The translations under genes were made by a program, and so were the position numbers. The notes under the pieces are model-generated. The model was not told where the DNA came from. It did no database searches and saw only the letters and a program-made list of their open reading frames with translations. Shown here in pieces: positions 35,537-44,079 of a DNA stretch of 64,000 bases. Each line of letters starts with the position of its first letter. Position 1 is the stretch's first letter. Origin of the DNA: Christensenella sp. UBA7703 (GTDB lineage Bacteria > Bacillota > Clostridia > Christensenellales > CAG-138); NCBI GenBank assembly GCA_002482505.1, contig DLGD01000021.1, positions 1 through 64,000 on the forward strand, read 5' to 3'.

Positions 35537-35918
35537 CAATGGCAACACCAATCAGGCAAAAGAAATTATCTGCATCGTCTGCCCGAACGGGTGCCGCATC
35601 TCTTGCACAAAAGCTGCGGATGGAATCCACTGCAGCGGACAAAAATGCAAGCGCGGCGAGGCGTATGCAACCGCGGAGCTGACGCATCCAATGCGAACGC
35701 TCACAACAAGCGTCCGCACAATCTTCCCCGACTCCCCCGTTGTCAGCGTTCGGACAGCAGGCGAAATTGACAAATCGAAGCTTATGGATGTATCCAAAGC
35801 ACTGGGCAAAGTGTTGGTCAAAACAAGGATTCACACAGGCGATGTCGTTGCCGAAAACATCTGCGGCACGGGGGTCAACGTCATCTGTACGAGCGATCGG
35901 CTCATGCATCAGCAGTAA
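35529..35918 (+). CDS. DUF1667 cysteine-rich protein
   Basis: A 129-residue protein with two cysteine groups, IICIVCPNGCRISC (about residues 13-26) and CSGQKCKRGEAYATAE (about 35-50), probably binding an iron-sulphur cluster or zinc. The rest matches DUF1667 (HPMRTLTTSVRTI and a C-terminal AENICGTGVNVICT). These proteins accompany GlpA/GlpB-like oxidoreductases in anaerobes and are taken to be an electron-transfer or assembly subunit. The ATG at 35529 overlaps the previous gene by eight bases, suiting a three-subunit complex made in equal amounts. Confidence 0.87.
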   Translation: MNDNGNTNQAKEIICIVCPNGCRISCTKAADGIHCSGQKCKRGEAYATAELTHPMRTLTTSVRTIFPDSPVVSVRTAGEIDKSKLMDVSKALGKVLVKTRIHTGDVVAENICGTGVNVICTSDRLMHQQ

Positions 35919-35941
35919 CGCAAGACGAAAGGAGCAACATC

Positions 35942-37672
35942 ATGTCTCATCCGTATAAAGATTTTGAGCCCAAGTGGGTCAACGGCGAATTCCCCAAGGA
36001 CAGCTATCGTTCCATCTTCAAGTGGGGTGCTCCTCTTGAGATCAAAGCGCCAAGAGAATCGCTCTATAAGCTCATGAAAGAGAAATTTCATCTAACCGAT
36101 GAGGACTTTCGGGATTATCGCGAAGATATCGGCTTTGACGCAGTATCGTTTGATCTACCCATCCGGCTGACAAGCGAGGATTTGCGCGCGTTTTCCGAGA
36201 TCGTTGGCAGTGATTTTGTCCGCACGGACGATTATGCGCGCCTCTCGGTTGCATATGGCAAGACGATGTACGACCTGCTGCGGCTGCGCAACAAGATCGT
36301 CGAAAACGTGCCGGATGCTGTGCTCTACCCCGACACCAAGGAACAGATTGAGCGCATCGTCGCCTACTGCGCGGAAAAGAAAATCCCTGTTTATGTCTAC
36401 GGCGGCGGTTCTTCCGTGACGCGCGGGGTGGAGTGCGTCAAAGGCGGCATCTCGCTGGATCTGCGCCTGCGGTTTAACAAAGTTGTTTCGTTTAACGAGG
36501 TCGATCAGACCATCACGGTTGAGGCGGGCATGAGCGGACCGAAGCTGGAAGAAACGCTCAACAATGCGCAGTCTCTCTTTGGCGCAAAACGCGCGTATAC
36601 CTGCGGACATTTCCCGCAGAGCTTTGAGTACTCTTCCGTCGGCGGCTGGGTGGTCACGCGTGGCGCAGGCCAGAATTCGACCTATTACGGCTGCATCTCC
36701 GATCTCGTGATGGCGCAGGAATACGCAACCCCCATCGGAAACATTAAAACGGACAGCTATCCGCGCAAGGCGACCGGAAGCGATCTCGGGCAGATTCTGA
36801 TGGGCGGAGAAGGCACCTACGGCGTGCTTACCCTCGTCACGCTTAAGGTGTTTCGGCATATGCCGGAGACGATCCGCCGTTTCTCCTATATGTTCAAGGA
36901 CTGGGAAACGGCGCAGGCAGCCGCGCGCGAAATCATGCAGAGCGAGGCCGGCTTCCCCTCTGTCTTCCGTCTGTCCGATCCGGAAGAGACCAGCGTGATG
37001 CTGCATCTTTACGGTGTGATGGATTCCCCGCTGAAGCATCTGTTTGGCCTTCGCGGATTCAAAGAAAACGAGATGTGCCTCTTCCTCGGCTTCACCAACG
37101 GCGAAAACGGATTTTCACGCAATGCCGCAAAGAATGTTCACCGTGTTGCGCGCAGATTCGGTGGTATGAGTTTGACGGGTTATGTCACGCGTGGCTGGGA
37201 AAAAGGACGTTTCAACGACCCATACATGCGAGACACGATGCAGGATTTCGGGATTGTCACCGATACGATGGAGTGCTCCGTCAACTGGAGCAATATGGGC
37301 AAGGTGCATGCCGATGTACGCGCGTTTTGCAAGTCCCGCCCGGATACGATCTGCATGACGCATATGTCCCATGTCTATCCGCAAGGTGCTAACCTATACT
37401 TCATCTTCATCATCAAGGAGAGCGACCCGGAGGCGTTCCGCGCCTATCATGCGGGAATCCTCTCCGCCATTCAGCAGTCCGGCGCGGCGATGAGCCACCA
37501 TCACGGCATCGGCAAGATGTTTGCCCCCTGGCTGGAAGGGTCTCTTGGGAAGAAAGAATATGATGTTCTGCGTACACTCAAAAACCACTTTGATCCGGAC
37601 AACATCATGAACCCCGGCGGAACGCTCGGTTTCGACCTGAGTGAAAGCGAAAAACACTTCCCCGAACGCTAA
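35942..37672 (+). CDS. AGPS-like FAD-binding oxidoreductase
   Basis: A 576-residue vanillyl-alcohol-oxidase-family flavoprotein. The FAD_binding_4 domain has PVYVYGGGSSVTRGVECVKGGISLDLR (about 140-166), VEAGMSGPKLEETL and YSSVGGWVVTRGAGQNSTYYG (about 231-251); the C-terminal part carries MSHHHGIGKMFAPW (about 518-531). The triple histidine is characteristic of alkyldihydroxyacetone-phosphate synthases and their bacterial relatives. In eukaryotes AGPS starts ether-lipid synthesis; in bacteria many relatives are uncharacterised. Last in the operon with GlpA-like subunits, so it may act on dihydroxyacetone phosphate or a related compound. GAAAGGAG precedes the ATG. Confidence 0.8.
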   Translation: MSHPYKDFEPKWVNGEFPKDSYRSIFKWGAPLEIKAPRESLYKLMKEKFHLTDEDFRDYREDIGFDAVSFDLPIRLTSEDLRAFSEIVGSDFVRTDDYARLSVAYGKTMYDLLRLRNKIVENVPDAVLYPDTKEQIERIVAYCAEKKIPVYVYGGGSSVTRGVECVKGGISLDLRLRFNKVVSFNEVDQTITVEAGMSGPKLEETLNNAQSLFGAKRAYTCGHFPQSFEYSSVGGWVVTRGAGQNSTYYGCISDLVMAQEYATPIGNIKTDSYPRKATGSDLGQILMGGEGTYGVLTLVTLKVFRHMPETIRRFSYMFKDWETAQAAAREIMQSEAGFPSVFRLSDPEETSVMLHLYGVMDSPLKHLFGLRGFKENEMCLFLGFTNGENGFSRNAAKNVHRVARRFGGMSLTGYVTRGWEKGRFNDPYMRDTMQDFGIVTDTMECSVNWSNMGKVHADVRAFCKSRPDTICMTHMSHVYPQGANLYFIFIIKESDPEAFRAYHAGILSAIQQSGAAMSHHHGIGKMFAPWLEGSLGKKEYDVLRTLKNHFDPDNIMNPGGTLGFDLSESEKHFPER

Positions 37673-37678
37673 CACAAT

Positions 37679-37705
37679 AGCCCCGCTTCAGCGGGGCTTA
37701 TTTTT
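37679..37705 (+). terminator. Rho-independent terminator of the GlpA-AGPS-like operon
   Basis: AGCCCCGC-TTCA-GCGGGGCT followed by TATTTTTT. It lies between two convergent transcription units. Confidence 0.92.
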
Positions 37706-37726
37706 TGCGTGATCTCTTTTCTCTTT

Positions 37727-39322
37727 TTACGGTGCTGGTGTATTCTCCGGCGTTTCAGATGGCTCCGGTGTGGGTGCGGGTGTAAAGAGCACCCAGTCCT
37801 GCGTGTCGCATTGCCCCATGTCGCTCTCCCCTCGCGAAAGAACCCTGCCATCCGCTGTTATGCCGACGATGTGCGTGGCGCTGGCGGAGATGGCGACGAT
37901 GTTCTGCCAGTCGGATACATCCGGCAAATGCGCAAAGGAGAATGCGCGGGAGAGCACGTGTCCGCTGTCGTCCAGCGCGAAAACTCCGTTTGGCGTGCAG
38001 TCAATCGCGAGAATGTTTTTGAAGGGGGACACATCGAGCCCGTTGGCAACGACGGTTCCGTCCGCCTTTAAACCCGCGCTGTTAGCAGTCGCCGCATCCA
38101 TTGCGACAAGATCATAGTATTCACTCGAGACCAATTCCCCGCTGGTCGTGAGCGGCTGCCCGTTTTTCATCACACCGCAGAGCGCATAATCGCCAATCGA
38201 AAGTGAGGCGACATCGCGCCACTTGAGGATATTCCAGTTTTGGTATCCCGCCACGAGGATCTTGCCGTCTCGCGTGATGGCGATGGTGTTGTATGCTCCG
38301 GCATAGATTGCGGCAACATTCGTCCATTTGCCGACGTCGCACTGATGATAGGTGTTCATCCCTGTAGCGACGACGGTTCCGTCCGCGCACAGCCCAATCG
38401 TATGATAGGCGCCGGCTGCAACAGCAACGATGTCCGTCCAATCCTTTGTGTTGCATTGACCGGAGAGATTAGAGCCCGTGGCAAGCACCGTTCCTGCCTC
38501 CGTCCTCGCGACAGTGTGTTTATATCCTGTGGCAATCATGCCGGCAGGAAGCGCATCCCGCGCCGCCTTGAGTCGCGCGCGCTCGGTCAGTTGCGCGTCA
38601 TTGAGCCCGACAAGCAGCGAGACCAAGTCACCCGCGCCTTCGTTTTGTGAAAGCTCCGATGCCGCCTGCTTTGCATAATCCTCTGCATTCTCATAACTGC
38701 CAAGCGCGTAGAACAGACGCATTGCTTCCTCATAATAGCCATATTCCAGGCGTTCCTGCGCATAGGCATAGCTGCAGGCTTCGCTTTTTTCCACCGCGTC
38801 AAGATAATCGCCTAGTGCGGTATAGGTTTGGCTCGCTTCCTGATAATCGCCGTCTGCTTCATACATCTGCGCAAGCGCATAGCCCGTTTTTTGCAGCGCG
38901 GCAACAGCGCCGGGATAGTCTCCCGCCGCCTGATAGAGCGGCACGGCATCAGCAGTCCTTCCGCTTGCCACATAGGATTCCGCAACGGAATAGTACAATT
39001 TCTTTTGCAGCTCAGTCTGCGCCGTTTCGTTTTCGATAGACTGAATCACCTGTTGCGCCTGCTGAAAGCGGGACTGTGTAATCAGGAGTGACGCATATGT
39101 CTCTTTGACGGAACCAGCGTTTTGAAACGCAAAAAATCCGGCAACCGCGAGCAGGACGATCGCAATGCCGGAGAAGAACAGCGCGCGCCAAACAAACCGG
39201 CGATCCCCCGCAAGTACCGCGGAACCAAGCGGTTCCCCTTGCGTGCGCCAGATGCGCGTGGTGTTTTCGCGCGATTCTGTTTGACGAATGATCTCGTGTT
39301 TGTTTCCGTTTTGCTCGTTCAT
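37727..39322 (-). CDS. Membrane-anchored TPR-like and RCC1-like repeat protein
   Basis: 531 residues. A cytosolic ~45-residue head and one transmembrane helix (ALFFSGIAIVLLAVAGFFAF, about 47-66) are followed by a TPR-like helical segment (about 70-250) with repeats such as AVPLYQAAGDYPGAVAAL and ASQTYTALGDYLDAVEKS. Residues 260-500 contain short repeats of the type GxKHTVARTEAGTVLATGSN, GAYHTIGLCADGTVVATGMN and ATHIVGITADGRVLSRGES, typical of RCC1-like beta-propellers. A Pro/Glu/Thr-rich tail ends the protein. By topology the repeats face outward. It is third in the unit with the MBOAT and DHHW genes; a structural or binding role at the surface is inferred. Confidence 0.72.
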   Translation of the reverse strand: MNEQNGNKHEIIRQTESRENTTRIWRTQGEPLGSAVLAGDRRFVWRALFFSGIAIVLLAVAGFFAFQNAGSVKETYASLLITQSRFQQAQQVIQSIENETAQTELQKKLYYSVAESYVASGRTADAVPLYQAAGDYPGAVAALQKTGYALAQMYEADGDYQEASQTYTALGDYLDAVEKSEACSYAYAQERLEYGYYEEAMRLFYALGSYENAEDYAKQAASELSQNEGAGDLVSLLVGLNDAQLTERARLKAARDALPAGMIATGYKHTVARTEAGTVLATGSNLSGQCNTKDWTDIVAVAAGAYHTIGLCADGTVVATGMNTYHQCDVGKWTNVAAIYAGAYNTIAITRDGKILVAGYQNWNILKWRDVASLSIGDYALCGVMKNGQPLTTSGELVSSEYYDLVAMDAATANSAGLKADGTVVANGLDVSPFKNILAIDCTPNGVFALDDSGHVLSRAFSFAHLPDVSDWQNIVAISASATHIVGITADGRVLSRGESDMGQCDTQDWVLFTPAPTPEPSETPENTPAP

Positions 39323-39355
39323 GCTTGTTTTGTTTCTCTTGTCTCTGCCTTATTA

Positions 39356-40702
39356 CTAGTTGATATTCGCCGGCATCAGTTGGTTGAGATAGAGGGACCC
39401 GATTCCATTTGTCTCTGAAAGCACGATATAGATATCATCGATGTTCAAACGGCGAACATAATCCTTAACCCCACCGCGCGCATCCTCACGCGTGTAGTAT
39501 TCATCCCGAAAATCGACCATATACACATCATCGTAATATGGCAGGAAGAACGGAGCAATGCTGTTGCCAAACGAATCGCACACCATGAGCATATTGCGCC
39601 CCGTATGATAGCCACCCTCAATCATGCGATAAGGCCCCGCTGTTCCGCCGAGGAAAACGAGATAGTTGGTCTGCGTCTCGTCAATAACCGGCAATTCACC
39701 TTTCTTATACGCGTTGGAAACGCGAAACGATTGCGCCGGAAGCAACGGATAGTATACCTCTATCGTATCCGCAAGTTCCTTTAGTTTCGCGTTTCTGCCG
39801 TGCAGATAAATCGAACCAAGGTATCCTTCTATTGTTTTTTCTCGATAGTCCGCAAGAGGAACGGTCTGATGGCCTTCGCCCCTTAGCATCGCATCAGCCG
39901 CGAGATAGGCTCCGCGCGTCGTCCAATGATGATCTGTCCGAAAATAGAGATAATCCCCGTTTAATAGATCGTCTTGAAAAATATCATACGCGTTGTGCAC
40001 CACAACATTGCTCGAAACGAGCGACTGCAGGCTGCTCTCCATCTCGCTTGTCCAGCCGCTCTCGCTGCCCAGATGGAGCGCTAATTTATTCGCCGTCTGC
40101 GCGCGTGGGGCAAACAATACATGCAGTTTCCCGCCGACCGGGAGGAGCGCCGCATACGCGTTCAAAACGCTGGCCGCTTTCTCCATGTCTTTTTCTTCGT
40201 ACGTAAACAACGCGGTTCTCGTTCCGTCTTTGTGGTTGAGCCAGACGTTTACGGAGTCACCCGACGCGGCTGCCGGCAAAGAGGGATCCTGTTGCTCCGC
40301 TTCATCCTGTTGCGCTGCCTGCTCTGTTGTTCCTTCGTCTGTCGTTTCTTCCTGCTGCTGGGTCTCTTGATTAGCCGGATTTACAGGAACAAAAACCTCT
40401 TCCCCTTCCGCGTCCAGTAGCTCTTCTACTGTGAGTGCGGAAAAAAGGTGCTTGAGCGTATTCACGCCGTCAACCAACTCTGAGCGAAGAAAAAACTGAT
40501 CGGTCAAAAAACTCTCAAACGATTCACTGATTTCACCTTTTTTCATCGCATCCAGCGTAAAGGCAGGCATGCCGGAGAGAATTCGGTTCTCCTGCTCGGA
40601 CAATATGGGCACGCGGTTCGCAAAAAGGAGCATGCATGCGCCGGCCGCACCACAGAGAATGATCCACCAAAGCGTCACCAGAAACGAAAGTTTACGCCGC
40701 AT
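39356..40702 (-). CDS. DHHW-family (AlgJ/AlgX-like) surface protein
   Basis: 448 residues with one N-terminal transmembrane/signal segment (about 7-28), an acidic glutamine-rich spacer (about 115-145), and an SGNH-like domain containing FRTDHHWTTRGAYLAAD (about 255-270). The DHHW motif names the family and supplies the catalytic Asp-His pair of AlgJ/AlgX/PatB-type O-acetyltransferases; MLMVCDSFGNSIAPF near 390 contains the matching serine (DSFGNS). Such proteins act outside the cell with an MBOAT partner to acylate a polysaccharide. The MBOAT gene lies directly upstream, 53 bases away. GAAAGGAG precedes the ATG. Confidence 0.85.
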   Translation of the reverse strand: MRRKLSFLVTLWWIILCGAAGACMLLFANRVPILSEQENRILSGMPAFTLDAMKKGEISESFESFLTDQFFLRSELVDGVNTLKHLFSALTVEELLDAEGEEVFVPVNPANQETQQQEETTDEGTTEQAAQQDEAEQQDPSLPAAASGDSVNVWLNHKDGTRTALFTYEEKDMEKAASVLNAYAALLPVGGKLHVLFAPRAQTANKLALHLGSESGWTSEMESSLQSLVSSNVVVHNAYDIFQDDLLNGDYLYFRTDHHWTTRGAYLAADAMLRGEGHQTVPLADYREKTIEGYLGSIYLHGRNAKLKELADTIEVYYPLLPAQSFRVSNAYKKGELPVIDETQTNYLVFLGGTAGPYRMIEGGYHTGRNMLMVCDSFGNSIAPFFLPYYDDVYMVDFRDEYYTREDARGGVKDYVRRLNIDDIYIVLSETNGIGSLYLNQLMPANIN

Positions 40703-40755
40703 TGTTTGCTCCTTTCCTGTTCAGTCTTGTCTGGGTTTAAGCGTTACCAGTACGC

Positions 40756-42180
40756 CTAAAACCGAAAATAGAGAAACGGATTGTAACTATCCGAAACAAG
40801 GTTCATAATGCTCAGCACGACACCTGCCGTCAGTAGCAATACGGATAGCAGTTGCGCCGTTCGTTGCAGTCGTATTCTCTGGCGCAAAAGCCTGTCCAGC
40901 GCAGGCAGGATCGGCAGGCTCAGCACTCCGGCTACAAGCGGAAAAACGGTGTAGGTGCGCAATACATGCAGTGTTTCTGCATCGATCCATCCGGCAAATG
41001 CGATTGCGCCGTTCTGATGCGCGATACCCAGCATTGCAAGCAGTTGCCGCGCGCAGGCAGCAAGGTCGGTTTGATAAAACAGCGCCCAACCAACGAGCAC
41101 CGCGATCAACGTCAGCAGGATGCCAATCGGTTTCGGCGTTCGTTTGACGACATATCGAAATACGCCGTGCTCCAGCGCGATCAAAACACCGTAATACAAT
41201 CCCCAAAGTACAAAATTCCAACTCGCGCCGTGCCAAAGTCCGGTCAGCGTCCAGACCAAAAGGAGGTTTAGCGTGGTACGGTGTCTGCCCTTTCTGCTGC
41301 CGCCCAGCGGGAAATAGACATATTCGCGGAAGAATTGTCCAAGCGAAATATGCCATCTGCGCCAGAATTCAGAGACCGAGCGGGAGATGTAAGGATAGCG
41401 GAAGTTTTCCTGATAGCGAAACCCGAGCACACGCCCAAGCCCAATCGCCATATCGGAATATGCGGAAAAATCAAAATAGATCTGGAGCGCGAAAACGATA
41501 CTGGTCATCCACCCCGCGGAGAAGGAAGCCCCCGCGTCCGGCAGCGCCGAAAGCATTTCGCCGAGAATATTTGCCACGAGCACTTTTTTGCAAAGCCCAA
41601 TTGCGAATCTGCGCATTCCGCCGGTGAAATCATCTAGCGTGGTCTGCCGTTCTTCCAACTCAAACTCGATGTCGGCATATTGCACAATCGGCCCAGCGAT
41701 CAGTTGCGGAAAGCAGGAAACATACAGCAAAAGGTGCGAAAATTTCTTTTGCACGCGAACATTGCCACGATATGCATCCACAGCATATGAAATCGCCTGA
41801 AACGTGAAAAACGAAATCCCGATTGGTAAGCGCGGTGTTTGCATCACATAGGACAAGCCAAACAAACCAGCGATTTGGTTGACAAAGAATGCGGCATATT
41901 TAAAATAGGCAAGCGCAGCGAGCGAAACAATCAGCGTAACAGCAAACAGCAGCCGCTTTGTCGTGTTCTTCTTTGCAGCGCTAAACGCAAGCGTGCCCGC
42001 ATAGACCACAAGTGTGACAAACGCCATAACGAGCACGAAGACCGGCTCTCCCCAAGCGTAGAAGATCAGCGAGCCAATCAGCAGCACTGCGTTTCTCAGG
42101 CGAACGCCTCGGCAGGCAAAATAGACCGCAAGCATGGCGGGCAAAAACAGCAGCAAGAATGTTAGGCTCGAAAATACCAT
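40756..42180 (-). CDS. MBOAT-family O-acyltransferase (AlgI/DltB-like)
   Basis: About 474 residues with ten or more hydrophobic segments. Family motifs are the start MVFSSLTFLLLFLPAMLAVYFA, LPIGISFFTFQAISYAVDAYRG (about 110-130), FSAYSDMAIGLGRVLGFRYQENFRYPYISRSVSEFWRRWHISLGQFFREYVYFPLGGSR (about 230-290), and the catalytic histidine in LTGLWHGASWNFVLWGLYYG (about 305-325). It transfers acyl groups across the membrane to an extracellular acceptor. The ATG at 42180 matches the conserved family start but has no ribosome-binding site: an extended TGCTATAAT ends six bases before it. Confidence 0.93.
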   Translation of the reverse strand: MVFSSLTFLLLFLPAMLAVYFACRGVRLRNAVLLIGSLIFYAWGEPVFVLVMAFVTLVVYAGTLAFSAAKKNTTKRLLFAVTLIVSLAALAYFKYAAFFVNQIAGLFGLSYVMQTPRLPIGISFFTFQAISYAVDAYRGNVRVQKKFSHLLLYVSCFPQLIAGPIVQYADIEFELEERQTTLDDFTGGMRRFAIGLCKKVLVANILGEMLSALPDAGASFSAGWMTSIVFALQIYFDFSAYSDMAIGLGRVLGFRYQENFRYPYISRSVSEFWRRWHISLGQFFREYVYFPLGGSRKGRHRTTLNLLLVWTLTGLWHGASWNFVLWGLYYGVLIALEHGVFRYVVKRTPKPIGILLTLIAVLVGWALFYQTDLAACARQLLAMLGIAHQNGAIAFAGWIDAETLHVLRTYTVFPLVAGVLSLPILPALDRLLRQRIRLQRTAQLLSVLLLTAGVVLSIMNLVSDSYNPFLYFRF

Positions 42181-42186
42181 GCGAAT

Positions 42187-42195
42187 ATTATAGCA
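42187..42195 (-). promoter_or_regulatory. Extended -10 element immediately before the MBOAT start codon
   Basis: TGCTATAAT on the minus strand ends six bases before the ATG, so transcription would begin at or next to the start codon and give a leaderless message. The -35 region is weak, which is common for extended -10 promoters. Confidence 0.5.
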
Positions 42196-42316
42196 TAAAA
42201 CAATTCCAGCGGAGAATGGTTCCAGTATCAAAATACTGGCGGAAACACAGGTGCCAAACCTTTTGTGAACAATCGCTGCTGTGTTGAAATAGAGTTTTTT
42301 ATAACTTGTTTCGGTG

Positions 42317-42322
42317 GTATAA
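42317..42322 (+). promoter_or_regulatory. -10 element of the serine hydrolase gene
   Basis: A perfect TATAAT about 30 bases upstream of the ATG, with GAGGAG between. The -35 is a T-rich, non-consensus sequence. Confidence 0.45.
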
Positions 42323-42352
42323 TGACAATAACCAATTTCGAGGAGCAGTCAC

Positions 42353-43462
42353 ATGAATTCAAGCGATAACCGAAAGAAGCGACGCATAGTCTGGGCAATT
42401 TTGATCGCTGTTGTGTTGATCGCGATCGCTGTTGTTGCTTTCTTTTTGCTTCGCACGCCAAAGGAGAACCCCGTGGCCAGTATGAGTTTTCAAGATTGTC
42501 TCGCGTATACAACCAAGGATACCCCAGAGGCAACGGTTGGCGTTGTCGTGCTGCAAAACGGAGCAGCGAACATCTCTTTTTACGGAAACAACGCCAAGCA
42601 GATCCCGTATGACGGTTATGAATTCGAGATCGGGTCTCTGACCAAGACGATTACGGCAGCGCTCATGATGCGTGCCGAGGCGGACGGGACATTATCTCTT
42701 TCCGATCCCATCAATCGTTTTCTAAAACTGCCTGCGCAAGCATATTATCCGAGTATTGAACGGATTTTGACGCACCAGTCCGGTTATAAGAGCTTTTATT
42801 TTGAGCAGCCGATGATCGAAAATTTCTTTTCCGGCGGAAACAATTTTTATCAGGTTTCCCGTGGTATGCTGCGCCGCCGTTTGGGAAAGGTGCATCTGCA
42901 GGATAAGGATTATCCGTTCCTCTACTCCAATTTCGGTTTTTCCGTGCTGGGCCTCATCCTAGAGGATATCTATCAGCAGAGCTATACCGATCTTGCCGAC
43001 TCGTTTGTGCAGCAGGAGCTAGGTATGCAGCACACACATATCTCCGACGGGGACGGCAATCTTTCCGGCTACTGGCGCTGGGCTCAGGACGACGCCTATC
43101 TCCCCGCTGGCGGGTTGATTTCTACTGCGGACGATATGGCAATCTATGCGCGCGCGATGCTTGCGGGTTCGCCGGAGTTTCTGGGTACCGCCCAAAATGC
43201 GCTCGCGAAGATCAACGCAACTTCGGACCAACTCGCAAGCCTCGGCATCCGCATGGATTCCGCCGGAGCTGCATGGATGATTGACGGCGAACATGGCATC
43301 GTCTGGCACAACGGCGGTACGAGCCATTTTTCCTCCTACATGGGATTTGATCCGCAGCGGCAGATCGCGGTCGTGATTTTAACCAATCTTGCGCCGGATT
43401 ATCGAATCCCCGCGACGGTAATGGGTGCAAAATTATTGCTTGAGTTGCAAGCGCAGAATTGA
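42353..43462 (+). CDS. Membrane-anchored serine hydrolase of the beta-lactamase class C family
   Basis: 369 residues with one N-terminal transmembrane helix (about 11-33) and a penicillin-binding/beta-lactamase-like domain outside the cell. The catalytic SxxK is in EIGSLTKTITAALMMRA (about residue 88-91), the YxN is in PFLYSNFGFSVLGLI (YSN, about 185), and the KTG-equivalent is WHNGGTSHFSSYMGF (HNGG, about 322). Family members include D,D-peptidases and esterases; resistance function cannot be assumed. GAGGAG precedes the ATG. The truncated phosphatidyltransferase gene begins eleven bases after the stop. Confidence 0.85.
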   Translation: MNSSDNRKKRRIVWAILIAVVLIAIAVVAFFLLRTPKENPVASMSFQDCLAYTTKDTPEATVGVVVLQNGAANISFYGNNAKQIPYDGYEFEIGSLTKTITAALMMRAEADGTLSLSDPINRFLKLPAQAYYPSIERILTHQSGYKSFYFEQPMIENFFSGGNNFYQVSRGMLRRRLGKVHLQDKDYPFLYSNFGFSVLGLILEDIYQQSYTDLADSFVQQELGMQHTHISDGDGNLSGYWRWAQDDAYLPAGGLISTADDMAIYARAMLAGSPEFLGTAQNALAKINATSDQLASLGIRMDSAGAAWMIDGEHGIVWHNGGTSHFSSYMGFDPQRQIAVVILTNLAPDYRIPATVMGAKLLLELQAQN

Positions 43463-43472
43463 GGTGCGGCGC

Positions 43473-43676
43473 ATGAATCTGGGTCTGTTTTTAAAAAGAC
43501 ATGTTCCAAATACGATCACGCTCTTGCGCATTGCACTTACGCTCGTGCTTATGTTTCTCCCCCTGCTCTCACCTGCATTTTTGCTTGTCTATCTGTTGGC
43601 AGGAACAGGCCGCAAAGCTCAAGGCCGGAGAAATCACCAAAGAGCAATACGACCAGTGGCGCTATCGATATCCTGA
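43473..43676 (+). pseudogene. Truncated CDP-alcohol phosphatidyltransferase gene
   Basis: The frame starts with GAGGTG and ATG, and the first ~44 residues (MNLGLFLKRHVPNTITLLRI, then LLVYLLAG) match the N-terminus of CDP-alcohol phosphatidyltransferases such as PgsA. The catalytic motif beginning DG(x)2AR should follow YLLAG but is absent: from about base 43605 the sequence switches to unrelated DNA and the frame ends at 43676. The gene has lost about three quarters of its length, probably through a deletion or insertion that also brought in the adjoining debris. Confidence 0.75.
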
Positions 43677-43770
43677 GTTTGATACTACGCAGTGGTGGGC
43701 AAAAGTTCCTTCTCAGGAATTGAGTGATTTTATTGTCTTTTCCTTTAATGACCAGTCGAAAACTGACTGA
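43609..43770 (+). pseudogene. 3' fragment of an unidentified gene, possibly from a mobile element
   Basis: In a different frame from the truncated phosphatidyltransferase, 53 codons encode AAKLKAGEITKEQYDQWRYR followed by a tail ending in NDQSKTD. It has no start codon or ribosome-binding site of its own and looks like the C-terminus of a longer protein. The sequence type reminds me of small proteins carried on clostridial integrative elements, but I cannot name the family. Confidence 0.5.
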
Positions 43771-43834
43771 ATAACTGCGTATTAACCGGAAACCGAAGAA
43801 CCCGCTAAACCCATAAGCAAAGGAGGTGACCGCT

Positions 43835-44002
43835 ATGAACATCAAGTACATTGGAAACGATACGAAAAAATCTGAAAACGGGAAAATCCACGTCCAAAAT
43901 GGCAATTACACAGGTTGTGGTGCTCGAATCGATGATAATCCGCAAGATTGGGTAAAGACTTCTCAATCTGTTACTTGTGACAAAAACGGATGTAAGAATT
44001 AG
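43835..44002 (+). CDS. Small cysteine-containing protein (55 residues)
   Basis: An ATG preceded by a near-ideal AAGGAGGTGA seven bases upstream starts a 55-codon frame: MNIKYIGNDTKKSENGKIHV, then a middle with NGNYTGCGARIDDNPQDW and a C-terminus with TCDKNGCKN. Three cysteines and many Asn/Lys residues are present; there is no signal or membrane segment. The lower GC content and the strong site differ from neighbouring chromosomal genes. It sits in the debris between the truncated phosphatidyltransferase and guaA and probably came with a mobile element. Function unknown. Confidence 0.62.
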   Translation: MNIKYIGNDTKKSENGKIHVQNGNYTGCGARIDDNPQDWVKTSQSVTCDKNGCKN

Positions 44003-44033
44003 CAATCGTGATTATGGGTTTCCGTGTTAAACA

Positions 44034-44079
44034 AAAAAAGAGCCAACTGACTTTGAAAAATCAGTTGGCTCTTTTCCTA
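44034..44079. terminator. Strong bidirectional terminator between the small gene and guaA
   Basis: AAAAGAGCCAACTGA pairs perfectly with TCAGTTGGCTCTTTT around a ten-base loop. T runs occur on both strands (CTCTTTT on plus, CTCTTTTTTTG on minus), so it can end both the plus-strand small gene and minus-strand guaA. Confidence 0.9.

Noticed and set aside
42353..43462. Antibiotic-resistance beta-lactamase
   Set aside because: The motifs fit the wider serine hydrolase family with a membrane anchor; nothing in the sequence or context supports a resistance role.
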